A stretch of 64,000 bases of DNA from Gallionella sp. (GTDB lineage Bacteria; Pseudomonadota; Gammaproteobacteria; Burkholderiales; Gallionellaceae): NCBI GenBank assembly GCA_028687575.1, contig JAQTZW010000001.1:186001-250000 (forward strand), read 5' to 3'. The position numbers and the translations under genes are program-made. The notes under the pieces are model-generated. The model saw nothing but the letters and a program-made list of their open reading frames with translations, did not search any database and was not told where the DNA came from. This document shows, one piece after another, positions 8,345-15,642 of this stretch; position 1 is the first letter of the stretch; each line of letters starts with the position of its first letter.

Positions 8345-8837
8345 GTGTGAATATGGCCTTCGTTTGTTGCGGCGCACGGTGGCCAACATCCGGCACGACT
8401 TGGCGATTCCCGATTTTCGGAGTCGCAGCCAGCGCATGAATTATCTGGCGGCGACCGAGGGGTTTACCGCACTGTTACCGTTGACTTATCAAGTGCTGCG
8501 AACTGCGGTTCCGGCCCAGTCGGGTGTGTACGAAATCCGGGCGGCGTTGGGTTCGCCCGCTAGTGAAGTAAAAGCAGGATGGTTTGAGAAAGGCGCGCCG
8601 TCGGGGCCGCACAGCGTAGTGTATATCGGCTCGACTGGAGATTTGCGCAAGCGACTGGGGGATCACCTGCGCGGCAGTAGCGATAATGTGTTACTTTATA
8701 ACCATCTTGCAGATGGTGCCGCGCGGGTGCGGTTTCGTCTGGTCAGCGAAGGGTGGCGCTGGGCGGAGCGGGATCTGTACCGGGTATTTTGCGAAACCTT
8801 CGGTACGCCGCCGCTGTGTAATCGCATGAGCCCGTGA
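8301..8837 (+). CDS. GIY-YIG nuclease-domain protein with RpoN-box-like N-terminus
   Basis: The C-terminal half (from about residue 75) is a GIY-YIG domain: SGVYEIR, then VVYIGSTGDLRKRLGDHL with the catalytic-type Tyr and Arg, and a later Glu in WRWAERDLYRVF. The first 45 residues (REPLTDGAIVAILE, then LRLLRRTVANIRHDLAIP) resemble the C-terminal DNA-binding end of sigma-54, including an LRRTVANIR segment similar to the RpoN box ARRTVAKYR. The ATG at 8301 is used; a TTG at 8256 in the same frame would add 15 residues. The preceding winged-helix frame overlaps it. The function is unknown; a DNA-targeted nuclease is the simplest reading. Confidence 0.6.
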   Translation: MREPLTDGAIVAILECEYGLRLLRRTVANIRHDLAIPDFRSRSQRMNYLAATEGFTALLPLTYQVLRTAVPAQSGVYEIRAALGSPASEVKAGWFEKGAPSGPHSVVYIGSTGDLRKRLGDHLRGSSDNVLLYNHLADGAARVRFRLVSEGWRWAERDLYRVFCETFGTPPLCNRMSP

Positions 8838-8937
8838 GAAAGAGAACCGCCAGAGAAGAAGATGTCATATCAGAGTCTGGCGCAAAACGTGAACAAGAAT
8901 AAATAAAAGTTGGGACATATCGTGGAAAAAATATTGC

Positions 8938-8963
8938 GCAAGCAAGCAAGCAAGCAAGCAAGC
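8938..8963 (+). repeat. tetranucleotide tract (GCAA)6
   Basis: Six perfect GCAA units plus GC occupy 8938-8963, ending 46 bases before the start codon of the globin-sensor gene. Tetranucleotide tracts of this type change length by slipped-strand mispairing. Reading from an upstream GTG at 8922 gives only a 24-residue peptide, and an in-frame TGA at 8965 keeps the tract out of the globin reading frame. Any effect would therefore be on promoter or leader spacing. Confidence 0.8.
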
Positions 8964-9009
8964 CTGACGTCCCTCTCACCGTCTGCGGCTCTATAGCGGG
9001 AGTCGGACT

Positions 9010-9633
9010 ATGAATCTCTCGGACGAGGCCGTCGCCGCGCTGGCCCGGGCGGTCAGGATAGACGCGCAAGAAATCGCTCGGCGCAAGGAGTTCCTGAAGT
9101 TCGACGAAACCGATGTCAGCTTGCTCACGGGGCTGCACGCGCGTCTGCAAAATGTGTCGCGGCGCTTCGTGGACGACTTTTACGCCCACATGCTCAAGTT
9201 CGAGGAAACCCGTCGTTTCATTCCGGATGCTCCCTCCCTTGAGCGTCTGAAGCGAACCCAGATGTCATATTTTGACAGCCTGACTGCGGGTGACTACGGC
9301 TCCGAATACATTCTCCACCGCTTGCGGGTAGGCGTTGTTCATCAGCACATCGGGCTCGAACCCAAGTGGTACCTCGGCGCTTACAGCAAGTACCTGACAG
9401 GATTGCTCCCTGAACTCTGGCAGCAGTTCGGGAAAGAACCAGAGGCTTTTGTCGCCACCTGCCTGGCTCTGATCAAGATCGTCATGCTGGATATGGGGCT
9501 TGCCCTCGACACCTATATGCAGACTGACCGGGATACTATTCTTGGCCTCAAGCGCTACGCCGAGGATATCATCGCGAGCCTTATCGAAGAAATGAGCTTT
9601 TTAGTATCCGCAATTTCGGAACCAAAAGTTTGA
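9010..9633 (+). CDS. stand-alone protoglobin / globin-coupled sensor domain
   Basis: This 207-residue protein is a haem-binding globin of the globin-coupled sensor type. The signature VHQHIGLEPKWYLGAY places the proximal His at about residue 111, with YFDSLTAGDYGSEYI before it. In most relatives this domain is followed by a PAS/GGDEF or chemotaxis transducer, and the helix DTYMQTDRDTILGLKRYAEDI that normally leads into it is present. Here the protein stops about 25 residues later (LVSAISEPKV). It is therefore either a genuine single-domain O2 or NO sensor or a truncated cyclase. The start has a GGGAG ribosome site. Confidence 0.82.
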   Translation: MNLSDEAVAALARAVRIDAQEIARRKEFLKFDETDVSLLTGLHARLQNVSRRFVDDFYAHMLKFEETRRFIPDAPSLERLKRTQMSYFDSLTAGDYGSEYILHRLRVGVVHQHIGLEPKWYLGAYSKYLTGLLPELWQQFGKEPEAFVATCLALIKIVMLDMGLALDTYMQTDRDTILGLKRYAEDIIASLIEEMSFLVSAISEPKV

Positions 9634-9693
9634 GGGAGATCGAGACATGGTTTCCTGTAAAGCCAGCCAAGAGTCAGTAGCACTCATCTATAA

Positions 9694-9707
9694 TAAACGA
9701 TCGTTTA
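9694..9707. promoter_or_regulatory. hipBA locus 1 operator, site 1
   Basis: TAAACGATCGTTTA is a perfect 14-bp palindrome centred at 9700.5, upstream of the HipB-like gene. A second copy of its core lies exactly 50 bp downstream. HipB-type antitoxins bind palindromic operators in their own promoter, so this is the likely autoregulatory site. The assignment is inferred from symmetry and position. Confidence 0.65.
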
Positions 9708-9745
9708 GTTTTTATTGCATTGAGGGCTAGTGCAAAGTAAAATTC

Positions 9746-9755
9746 AACGATCGTT
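9746..9755. promoter_or_regulatory. hipBA locus 1 operator, site 2
   Basis: AACGATCGTT repeats the core of the upstream palindrome, centred at 9750.5, and ends 7 bases before the HipB start codon. Binding here would block the promoter or ribosome loading. The flanks are imperfect (C on the left, T on the right), suggesting a weaker site than the one at 9694. Confidence 0.6.
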
Positions 9756-9762
9756 TATCTTT

Positions 9763-10011
9763 ATGGTGGTGGCTATGGTACACAGGGATGTTGGTATTAC
9801 TTCTGTCAGCGAGCTAGGGGATATCCTTCGGGCTGTTCGCAAGGAGTCTGGCCTGACTCAGCGTGATGCTGCTGCACTGTGTAATGTCAGTCTGCCATTT
9901 CTCAATGGTCTGGAGCAAGGAAAATCGACAGCCCAGATTGGGAAAGTTTTGTCCGTCTGTAGTCGTTTTGGCATTGATGTCAGGCTGAGGCTGCCGGGTG
10001 AAACGACATGA
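9763..10011 (+). CDS. HipB-like antitoxin (Xre/Cro helix-turn-helix)
   Basis: This 82-residue DNA-binding antitoxin should neutralise the HipA kinase encoded next and repress the operon. A Cro/C1-type helix-turn-helix spans LGDILRAVRKESGLTQRDAAALCNVSLPFLNGLEQGK, and the short C-terminal strand (IDVRLRLPGE) is typical of HipB. The ATG at 9763 is preferred; a GTG at 9730 would place the operator inside the coding region. Its stop overlaps the hipA start by four bases (ATGA), so the two are translationally coupled. Confidence 0.85.
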   Translation: MVVAMVHRDVGITSVSELGDILRAVRKESGLTQRDAAALCNVSLPFLNGLEQGKSTAQIGKVLSVCSRFGIDVRLRLPGETT

Positions 10012-11366
10012 GTGCTTTGATCGTCTCGGCCAATGGAATACAGGTCGGCACTCTTGAGATCGAGCAAGGGCAGTGGAAATTTGGCTACTCGACTGAGTGG
10101 AAAGATTATGCACTTTCACCCACTTTTCCGATCATCCCCCGAGCGTTCGAAGACACCGCGAATACCAGGATGGTCGAGTGGTTCTTCGAGAACCTGTTGC
10201 CTGAAGGTCGGCTGCGAGACTTGATCGCATCTCGGGACAGAATCGATCCTCGTGATACGTGGGCGCTTCTGATTCGACATGGACAGGACACTGCGGGCGC
10301 GCTTTCGCTGACGCCAGAAGGATACACGGAAGCAGCAGAGGAAATTCTGATTCCACTTTCACAAGAGACGCTTCAGGAAAAAATTGAGGCTTCCAGGGCG
10401 CGCAATCTCCCTCTGATGGCATCATGGGATGAAATCCGCATGTCCTTGGCAGGTGCTCAGGAAAAGCTGGGGCTGCGTATTGAAGCCGATGGCGCGCTGT
10501 TCCTGCCTGAAGGCTCGGCACCCTCGACCCATATCGTCAAACCGGAGAATGCCAGTGCGGACTTCCCGTATTGCCCAGCCAACGAATTTTTTTGCATGCG
10601 CCTGGCTCATGAGCTGAAAGTTTCAGTTCCCACCGTCGGGTTGCTGCATCTTCCCGAACCACTTTATGTTATTGAGCGGTTTGACCGTGAGCCACTGGAA
10701 AAATGTGCCGAGAAAGGGATAGGCCGGGCATTCAGACGGATTCACCAGATAGACCTGTGCCAAACATTGGGTGTGCCACCGTCGAAAAAATATGAGAGCG
10801 AAGGTGGCTTGGGGCTGCATCACCTGTTCGACGTTCTCAGAGGCACCTTCATCGAGCGTCCAATCGTAGCGGCCAATGCCGTTGTTCATTGGATTGCCTT
10901 TAATTATTTAATCGGTAATCTGGATGCACACGCAAAAAATATTGCCTTCCTGATGCGTGGTCAAAAAGCGGCAGTAGCGCCGTTTTACGACATGCTTTGC
11001 GTGGAGGCGTATCTGCCAAGGCAGACGATGGCGATGTCTATCGCAGGAGAGAATAAGCCGGGATGGGTGGAAGGGGCGCATTGGGATGCAATGGCCTATG
11101 AGGCGGGTGTCGCGCCTCGACTTGTTCGTAGTGTCTTGTTGCGAATGAGTGCGGATTTGCCGGAAGCGATCGCCAAGGTAATCGGCGATGAACGACTGAC
11201 CAATGAGGAACGAGTATTTTTGCGAGAAAAAGTGCTTCCGGTTATTGATGAGCGAAGAGGGTTCGTAGCTGATGCGCTCAAGTCTCGACCGTCTTCGATC
11301 AATGAATTATTGAACAATCGGGAATTTGATCCGTCAGTACTGGCGCGGTTGTCCAAGCTTTCGTGA
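10008..11366 (+). CDS. hipA: HipA-family serine/threonine kinase toxin
   Basis: This 452-residue kinase should inhibit growth by phosphorylating a translation target; in E. coli that target is GltX. The N-terminal HipA domain (about 5-105) contains WFFENLLPEGRLRDLIA. The kinase part has MSLAGAQEKL (about 145-154, P-loop-like), the ATP-binding Lys in HIVKPE (about 178), the catalytic loop GNLDAHAKN (about 303-311) and a metal-binding FYDM (about 326-329). All key residues look intact. It forms a two-gene operon with the HipB-like gene. A second, divergent hipBA lies about 5.6 kb downstream. Confidence 0.9.
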   Translation: MSALIVSANGIQVGTLEIEQGQWKFGYSTEWKDYALSPTFPIIPRAFEDTANTRMVEWFFENLLPEGRLRDLIASRDRIDPRDTWALLIRHGQDTAGALSLTPEGYTEAAEEILIPLSQETLQEKIEASRARNLPLMASWDEIRMSLAGAQEKLGLRIEADGALFLPEGSAPSTHIVKPENASADFPYCPANEFFCMRLAHELKVSVPTVGLLHLPEPLYVIERFDREPLEKCAEKGIGRAFRRIHQIDLCQTLGVPPSKKYESEGGLGLHHLFDVLRGTFIERPIVAANAVVHWIAFNYLIGNLDAHAKNIAFLMRGQKAAVAPFYDMLCVEAYLPRQTMAMSIAGENKPGWVEGAHWDAMAYEAGVAPRLVRSVLLRMSADLPEAIAKVIGDERLTNEERVFLREKVLPVIDERRGFVADALKSRPSSINELLNNREFDPSVLARLSKLS

Positions 11367-11417
11367 TGTGTAGTGAAGATTCGGTTTGCGCGACCGATGA
11401 CAAATATTAAGGAAAAA

Positions 11418-11954
11418 ATGATCGAGGCACCCATCAGCACCCCACCGCAAGCGTACATGGATATTATCGGTACGCTGATAGACAAAGCGCGCGGCTTTCT
11501 GGAAGCTGGCGAAAAACTTCAAGCGCTCGCCTTTGTTGGCAATCTGACCAGCAAGCAAGTCATCCCGGTGATGATTCAGTCGGGAAGCATCAAGGACAAA
11601 GATCACTCTGCGCTGGCGATACAGTCAGCGGCGTTGGCCTTGGATGCTGATTTTGTATTTACCATCACGGAAGCATGGTCACTGCGGTCAGATAAAATAC
11701 GGCAGATGAACGCGATTCTCAATAAATATGGAAGCATCGGTGCCTCGCCTTACGCGATAGACGTGTGCATGCTTACGTTGGAAACAAGGCGCGGTGTGTG
11801 GGTCGCGCAACCGCAAATCAAGCCTAAGGGAATTTCCAAGAAGAAGCGGACAATTGGCGTGGTCGAATTCCGCTATTACACGGATGTTAAAGGCCGACTT
11901 TCGCATCTGCTGCCCAGGAAGGACGATGACGAGATGCCGACAATTTTACATTGA
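11418..11954 (+). CDS. hypothetical protein downstream of hipA
   Basis: I do not recognise this 178-residue protein. It is soluble, with a helical N-terminal part (YMDIIGTLIDKARGFLEAGE), a central segment FTITEAWSLRSDKIRQMNAILNKYG and a basic patch KPKGISKKKR before the final strands. The ATG at 11418 follows AAGGAA at good spacing; GTG at 11373 and ATG at 11397 are upstream alternatives in the same frame. It begins about 50 bases after hipA and may be co-transcribed with it, or it may be cargo of the island. Confidence 0.5.
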   Translation: MIEAPISTPPQAYMDIIGTLIDKARGFLEAGEKLQALAFVGNLTSKQVIPVMIQSGSIKDKDHSALAIQSAALALDADFVFTITEAWSLRSDKIRQMNAILNKYGSIGASPYAIDVCMLTLETRRGVWVAQPQIKPKGISKKKRTIGVVEFRYYTDVKGRLSHLLPRKDDDEMPTILH

Positions 11955-12060
11955 TGGAAATTGATGCATAAAGCTGGATTGTGGGTATTTAAGCGGCAGC
12001 TAGCCGTGGAAGTATTCATTGATCAGAACGACTACTTTTTAATCACATGATCGTATTGCC

Positions 12061-12600
12061 ATGAATTTTTCAGATGTCCTTAAAGCGCTGAATCAGGCCT
12101 CTGCCTTCGAGCTTTACCGTATGCGTGCTGCCATCGACAGGGTGCTGGATGAGCCGCGTTGGGTGCAGGCGATTCATGCACGGTTGCAGATTGGGCTGGC
12201 CATTGAATATTTCGATGCTCAAGCCAATACCTTGCGTCGAGGAAGAGTTCTTGAACTTCGCCGAAAACAGGCCGTTATTCTGGATCAGGATGATGGCCGA
12301 CGCTGGCTGATTGCTTATGCCGCGATCAATCTGGATGGCACGGATGTGCAAATTCGTGAACAACCGCGACAAGGTCTGGGTCGCAACGAGGTGGCCATCG
12401 GCGATGCGGTGGGTTTTGTTGATCGAAACCAGCAGCAACGCAGTGGCCGTATCATTCGTCTCAACGACAAGACGGTCACCTTGCTCTGCGGGCAGCAGCA
12501 ATGGCGAGTGGCTTACGCCTATCTGCATCGCGTGATGGATACAGACACGATTGAGCAGAATGTGCTTGAGCTTGATGTCACACCATTGGAGATAAAGTGA
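12061..12600 (+). CDS. unknown protein with two tandem SH3/KOW-like repeats
   Basis: This is the first gene of an unrecognised three-gene operon. The 179-residue product has a short helical start and then two similar units of about 48 residues. Unit one runs from IGLAIEYFD to RRWLIAYAAINLD and unit two from IGDAVGFVD to QQWRVAYAYLHRVMD. They share IG-A-F-D, an R-GR turn and a closing W-AYA motif. The pattern suggests two small beta-barrels of the SH3, Tudor or KOW type, which often bind nucleic acid or protein tails. The stop lies seven bases before the next start. No function is known to me. Confidence 0.6.
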   Translation: MNFSDVLKALNQASAFELYRMRAAIDRVLDEPRWVQAIHARLQIGLAIEYFDAQANTLRRGRVLELRRKQAVILDQDDGRRWLIAYAAINLDGTDVQIREQPRQGLGRNEVAIGDAVGFVDRNQQQRSGRIIRLNDKTVTLLCGQQQWRVAYAYLHRVMDTDTIEQNVLELDVTPLEIK

Positions 12601-12606
12601 GCCGGG

Positions 12607-13767
12607 ATGAGTGAATATCAATATTACGAATTTGTCGCCATTGATCAGCCGTTAACGCCGAGGCAAATGGCCGAATTGCGTGCCTGTTCCTCGCGGGCAT
12701 CCATTACACCGACCAGCTTTGTCAATGAGTACCACTGGGGTGGCCTCAAGGGTGATCCGGATGACTGGATGCGGCGCTATTTCGATGCGCATATCTATGT
12801 TACCGATATGTGTGTCTGCTGTTTTATGGTGCGTGTGCCGCGTGAAATTTTTGATGGCGCAACACTTAATACCTTTGCGACCGAGTCTTCGATCTACATC
12901 AATCACAGTGAATCACACTGGATTATCTCGTGGAACCTCAACGAAAGTGAAAATTATGACCGCTTCTGTGAGGACGATGGCCGGGGCTGGATGGGGCGGC
13001 TGGTCGCATTGCGTGACGAATTGTTGCGTGGCGATTTGCGTTCATTATATTTGGGCTGGTTGGCCGGCGTAACGGCAGGCGAAGTAGAAGAGGGCGAGAG
13101 CGAATCACCTCCGCCTCCGGGGTTGTCACGACTGACGGCAGCCCAGCAGGCTTTGGTCGAACTTTTGGAGATTGATCCTGACCTAGTTGCCGCAGCCGCC
13201 AATGGTGATATTGAAATAGATGCGGAATCGGATGATACCGACAGACAAATGGATGTGTGGATTGCAGACCTGTCTGCCGATGACAGTCGCCAGACACTCA
13301 AACTGCTGCTTTCCGGCCAATCTAACCGGGCCGAGCGTCAATTGAAATTCCGTTTTTTGACGTGGCAGAGGGAAAATTCCGCAACGCGCGTGACAGCCCC
13401 TGTCCTGCGCACCGTCGCGAATCTGCGGGAACTCGCCGGATCCGCTAAAAAGGTACGTCGGCAATGGGAAGCCGAGCAACACATCAAGCTCAAGGCAGAA
13501 CAGCAAGCCCAACGCGATGCGTATCTGCGCACACTGGCAGCGAACTTCGACCACTACTGGCAGTTGCTGGATAAGAAAGCGGAACGAGGTATTGCCTCAG
13601 CCTATGACGAGGTCAGCCGGGCTGTCGTTGATCTGGCCGAGGCTTACAAACTCTGTTCTTCAGGAGTTGAGTGGAATCATGCCATACAGTGCTTCATGGC
13701 GCGCCACCTCAATCGCGGCGCCTTGGTGCGACGACTAGTAGAGGCAGGCTTATGGAAAAAATCATGA
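12607..13767 (+). CDS. unknown protein, middle gene of the three-gene operon
   Basis: This 386-residue protein has two parts. The first 160 residues form a compact domain with YYEFVAIDQPLTPRQMAELR, FVNEYHWGGLKGDPDDWM and FDAHIYVTDMCVCCFMVRVP. A Pro-rich linker (ESPPPPGLSRL) follows, then a helical C-terminal part with a charged coiled-coil-like segment (VRRQWEAEQHIKLKAEQQAQ). I do not recognise the family. A Cys pair at MCVCCF could bind metal but lacks partners. Its last 16 bases overlap the third gene, so the operon is tightly coupled and the three products probably act together. Confidence 0.6.
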   Translation: MSEYQYYEFVAIDQPLTPRQMAELRACSSRASITPTSFVNEYHWGGLKGDPDDWMRRYFDAHIYVTDMCVCCFMVRVPREIFDGATLNTFATESSIYINHSESHWIISWNLNESENYDRFCEDDGRGWMGRLVALRDELLRGDLRSLYLGWLAGVTAGEVEEGESESPPPPGLSRLTAAQQALVELLEIDPDLVAAAANGDIEIDAESDDTDRQMDVWIADLSADDSRQTLKLLLSGQSNRAERQLKFRFLTWQRENSATRVTAPVLRTVANLRELAGSAKKVRRQWEAEQHIKLKAEQQAQRDAYLRTLAANFDHYWQLLDKKAERGIASAYDEVSRAVVDLAEAYKLCSSGVEWNHAIQCFMARHLNRGALVRRLVEAGLWKKS

Positions 13768-14978
13768 AAATTACTGCCGAAAAGCATCTCTGGGAATTTG
13801 CGCCGCGATTTCGTCGTGCTGCTTTCGGTTGGCGTTCACAACCTGCCATTACTCGCATCAAGGAAGCGGTTGCCGAGATTAAAAAAGTCGCCCGAAAAGA
13901 ACCCGCGCTGGCAGCCGAAGGCGCGGTGCTGTTCTTGGAAAAAGTCTCACCAGCCTTGCAAAATGTCGACAGTTCCTCGGGTGCCATCGGTAGCGCCGTC
14001 AATCGGGCCATCGCTGATCTGACACCCATTATCGCCCGCGCGAATGTCGAAAAAAATCTGCGTGAAAAATGGCTGGAGCGTCTGTATGAAGCCCATGCCT
14101 CAGACCAGGTTCCTTACATCGAAAAACTGGGCGACTACTGGGGTGAGCTATGCGCCACACCTGAGCTGGCAGCCATATGGGCAGATCGCTTAATGGGTGT
14201 TGTAGAACAGGTCTGGTCTGGCGGTCGGGAAAGTTCCGGATTTTTCCATGGCACGTATATGTGTTTCTCCGCGCTGCTTCGGGCCGGGCGCTACGATCAG
14301 TTGCTGGCTTTGCTCGAGAAGGCACCGTTTGTTTGGTGGTATGACCGGCAATGGGGCGTCAAGGCACTGATTGCTCAGGGCAAGAAAACCGAAGCCTTGC
14401 GCTATGCGGAAATGTCGCACGGTTTGAACAATAATCCGGAAAGCATCGCTCAAGCCTGCGAGGAAATATTACTCTCATCAGGCATGGCGGATGAAGCCTA
14501 TCAACGCTACGCGATAGCAGCCAATCAAGGAACGACCTACCTGTCCACGTTCCGCGCTATTTTCAAAAAATATCCGCACAAATCACCCGCCGATATTCTC
14601 AACGATCTGGTGACCAGTACGCCCGGCCAGGAAGGTAAGTGGTTCGCCGCTGCCAAGGATACGGGGTTGTATGATTTGGCGATCAAGCTGGCCGGGCAGT
14701 CGCCGGTTGATCACCGCACCCTGAACCGCGCGGCGTTGGATTTTATTGAAACCCAGCCGCTATTTGCAATTGAAGCTGGATTGCTGTCGTTACGCTGGAT
14801 ACTCGCGGGCAGGGGATACGAGGTTACGCAAGGTGAGGTGATGGCTGCATTTGATACGAGCATGCGTGCGGCGAGGGTGGCGGGAAGTGCCGATCAAACT
14901 TTGTTGCGCGTTCGGAAGTTGCTGGATGCTTACCCGCAAGACAGTTTTGTACGCGGGGCGCTGGCGAGGTTGGTGTGA
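13752..14978 (+). CDS. unknown helical-repeat protein, third gene of the operon
   Basis: This 408-residue protein is almost wholly alpha-helical, with TPR-like pairs such as FSALLRAGRYDQLLALLEKA, then VKALIAQGKKTEALRYAEM and LLSSGMADEAYQRYAIAANQ. Such solenoids usually serve as protein-binding scaffolds. The ATG at 13752 follows GAGG at 13741 and overlaps the previous gene. A damaged copy of its last 45 codons lies at 17033-17158, beyond the second hipBA locus. The function is unknown; a role with the two upstream proteins is inferred only from the operon. Confidence 0.6.
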   Translation: MEKIMKITAEKHLWEFAPRFRRAAFGWRSQPAITRIKEAVAEIKKVARKEPALAAEGAVLFLEKVSPALQNVDSSSGAIGSAVNRAIADLTPIIARANVEKNLREKWLERLYEAHASDQVPYIEKLGDYWGELCATPELAAIWADRLMGVVEQVWSGGRESSGFFHGTYMCFSALLRAGRYDQLLALLEKAPFVWWYDRQWGVKALIAQGKKTEALRYAEMSHGLNNNPESIAQACEEILLSSGMADEAYQRYAIAANQGTTYLSTFRAIFKKYPHKSPADILNDLVTSTPGQEGKWFAAAKDTGLYDLAIKLAGQSPVDHRTLNRAALDFIETQPLFAIEAGLLSLRWILAGRGYEVTQGEVMAAFDTSMRAARVAGSADQTLLRVRKLLDAYPQDSFVRGALARLV

Positions 14979-15087
14979 GCGGAGTGTTGAGTAACCCGTT
15001 CAGATGGGATAATCGAGCGGTATATGACATGATCAACACGTATTCGCACCAGATTTTGAACTAAACTTTGGATAAAGTGTAACTATA

Positions 15088-15113
15088 TGGCGCGATTTCT
15101 ATATATCGCGCCA
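15088..15113. repeat. inverted repeat after the three-gene operon
   Basis: TGGCGCGAT (15088-15096) pairs with ATCGCGCCA (15105-15113) across an 8-base AT-rich spacer. A related half, GCGCGCCAA, occurs at about 15142-15150. It could be a terminator for the operon ending at 14978, although no T-run follows, or a binding site. The rest of the 14979-15253 gap shows no gene. Confidence 0.45.
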
Positions 15114-15253
15114 AGCCGTTGTGTGGCGTAATTTGGCTGTTGCGCGCCAAATAAAATGATGCAATAACGTTATGCGTGCCACAAAAAAGAATAAATTACA
15201 TGCTGCAGCACCTGCGGCCCAAGCTTTATTGATGATTTTCCTGGGGGGATAAA

Positions 15254-15275
15254 AATCCTTTCATCCGTAAGGATT
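15254..15275. promoter_or_regulatory. hipBA locus 2 operator, site 1
   Basis: AATCC (15254-15258) and GGATT (15271-15275) form an inverted repeat with a 12-base spacer, centred at 15264.5. The arms extend to AAAATCCTT and AAGGATTTT. The layout resembles the E. coli HipB operator (TATCC, 8-base spacer, GGATA) with a longer spacer. Two more copies follow at exact 50-bp intervals. Confidence 0.65.
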
Positions 15276-15303
15276 TTACATTTTATTCCTGCGCGAACGA
15301 ATA

Positions 15304-15325
15304 AATCTGCGCGACCTTGCGGATT
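15304..15325. promoter_or_regulatory. hipBA locus 2 operator, site 2
   Basis: AATCT (15304-15308) and GGATT (15321-15325) repeat the pattern with the same 12-base spacer and one mismatch, centred at 15314.5. It is 50 bp from each neighbouring site and lies where the promoter should be. Confidence 0.55.
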
Positions 15326-15353
15326 TTCACGCAAAACCTCCAAGATATGCAAT

Positions 15354-15375
15354 AATCCTCATGAACAAGGGGATT
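15354..15375. promoter_or_regulatory. hipBA locus 2 operator, site 3
   Basis: AATCC (15354-15358) and GGATT (15371-15375) again flank 12 bases, centred at 15364.5. The site overlaps the possible ATG at 15361 and ends three bases before the preferred HipB start at 15379. This favours 15379 as the true start and would allow the antitoxin to block expression directly. Confidence 0.6.
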
Positions 15376-15378
15376 GCA

Positions 15379-15642
15379 ATGAAGATACAACTCAATAGTG
15401 CATCTGATGTCGGCAAGATTGTCTGGGCTACCCGAAAGGCTCAAGGGCTTCGTCAGGACGACACGGCAGGCAGTATCGGTCTTAGTGAAAATTTTCTCGG
15501 CAAGGTCGAGAAAGGGAACGAGTCTGTGCAATGGGGTAAGCTTTTCCAAGCCATGAAAGGTTTGGGCATTCGCGTCTATCTTGATGTGCCGGACGGCATC
15601 GCTCTGCAAATCAATGAGCAGAAGCAAAAGAATAAGCCATGA
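15379..15642 (+). CDS. HipB-like antitoxin, second locus
   Basis: This 87-residue Xre-type helix-turn-helix protein contains VGKIVWATRKAQGLRQDDTAGSIGLSENFLGKVEKG followed by a HipB-like C-terminal strand (IRVYLDVPDGIALQIN). The ATG at 15379 has AAGGGG at good spacing; the ATG at 15361 lies inside an operator-like repeat. It overlaps hipA by four bases. It shares only the general fold with the HipB at 9763, and the operators differ too, so cross-talk between the loci is unlikely. Confidence 0.85.
   Translation: MKIQLNSASDVGKIVWATRKAQGLRQDDTAGSIGLSENFLGKVEKGNESVQWGKLFQAMKGLGIRVYLDVPDGIALQINEQKQKNKP

Noticed and set aside
8938-8963. CRISPR-like array
   Set aside because: It is a simple tetranucleotide tract with no spacers. 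No repeat-spacer pattern or cas gene was seen anywhere in the window.
8922-8996. 24-residue peptide from a GTG through the (GCAA)6 tract
   Set aside because: It ends at a TAG before the globin gene, and no change in repeat number can fuse it to the globin because of a TGA right after the tract in that frame.
9694-15375. Recent duplication of hipBA within the island
   Set aside because: The two HipA proteins, the two HipB proteins and their operators differ too much in sequence. Independent acquisition is more likely.
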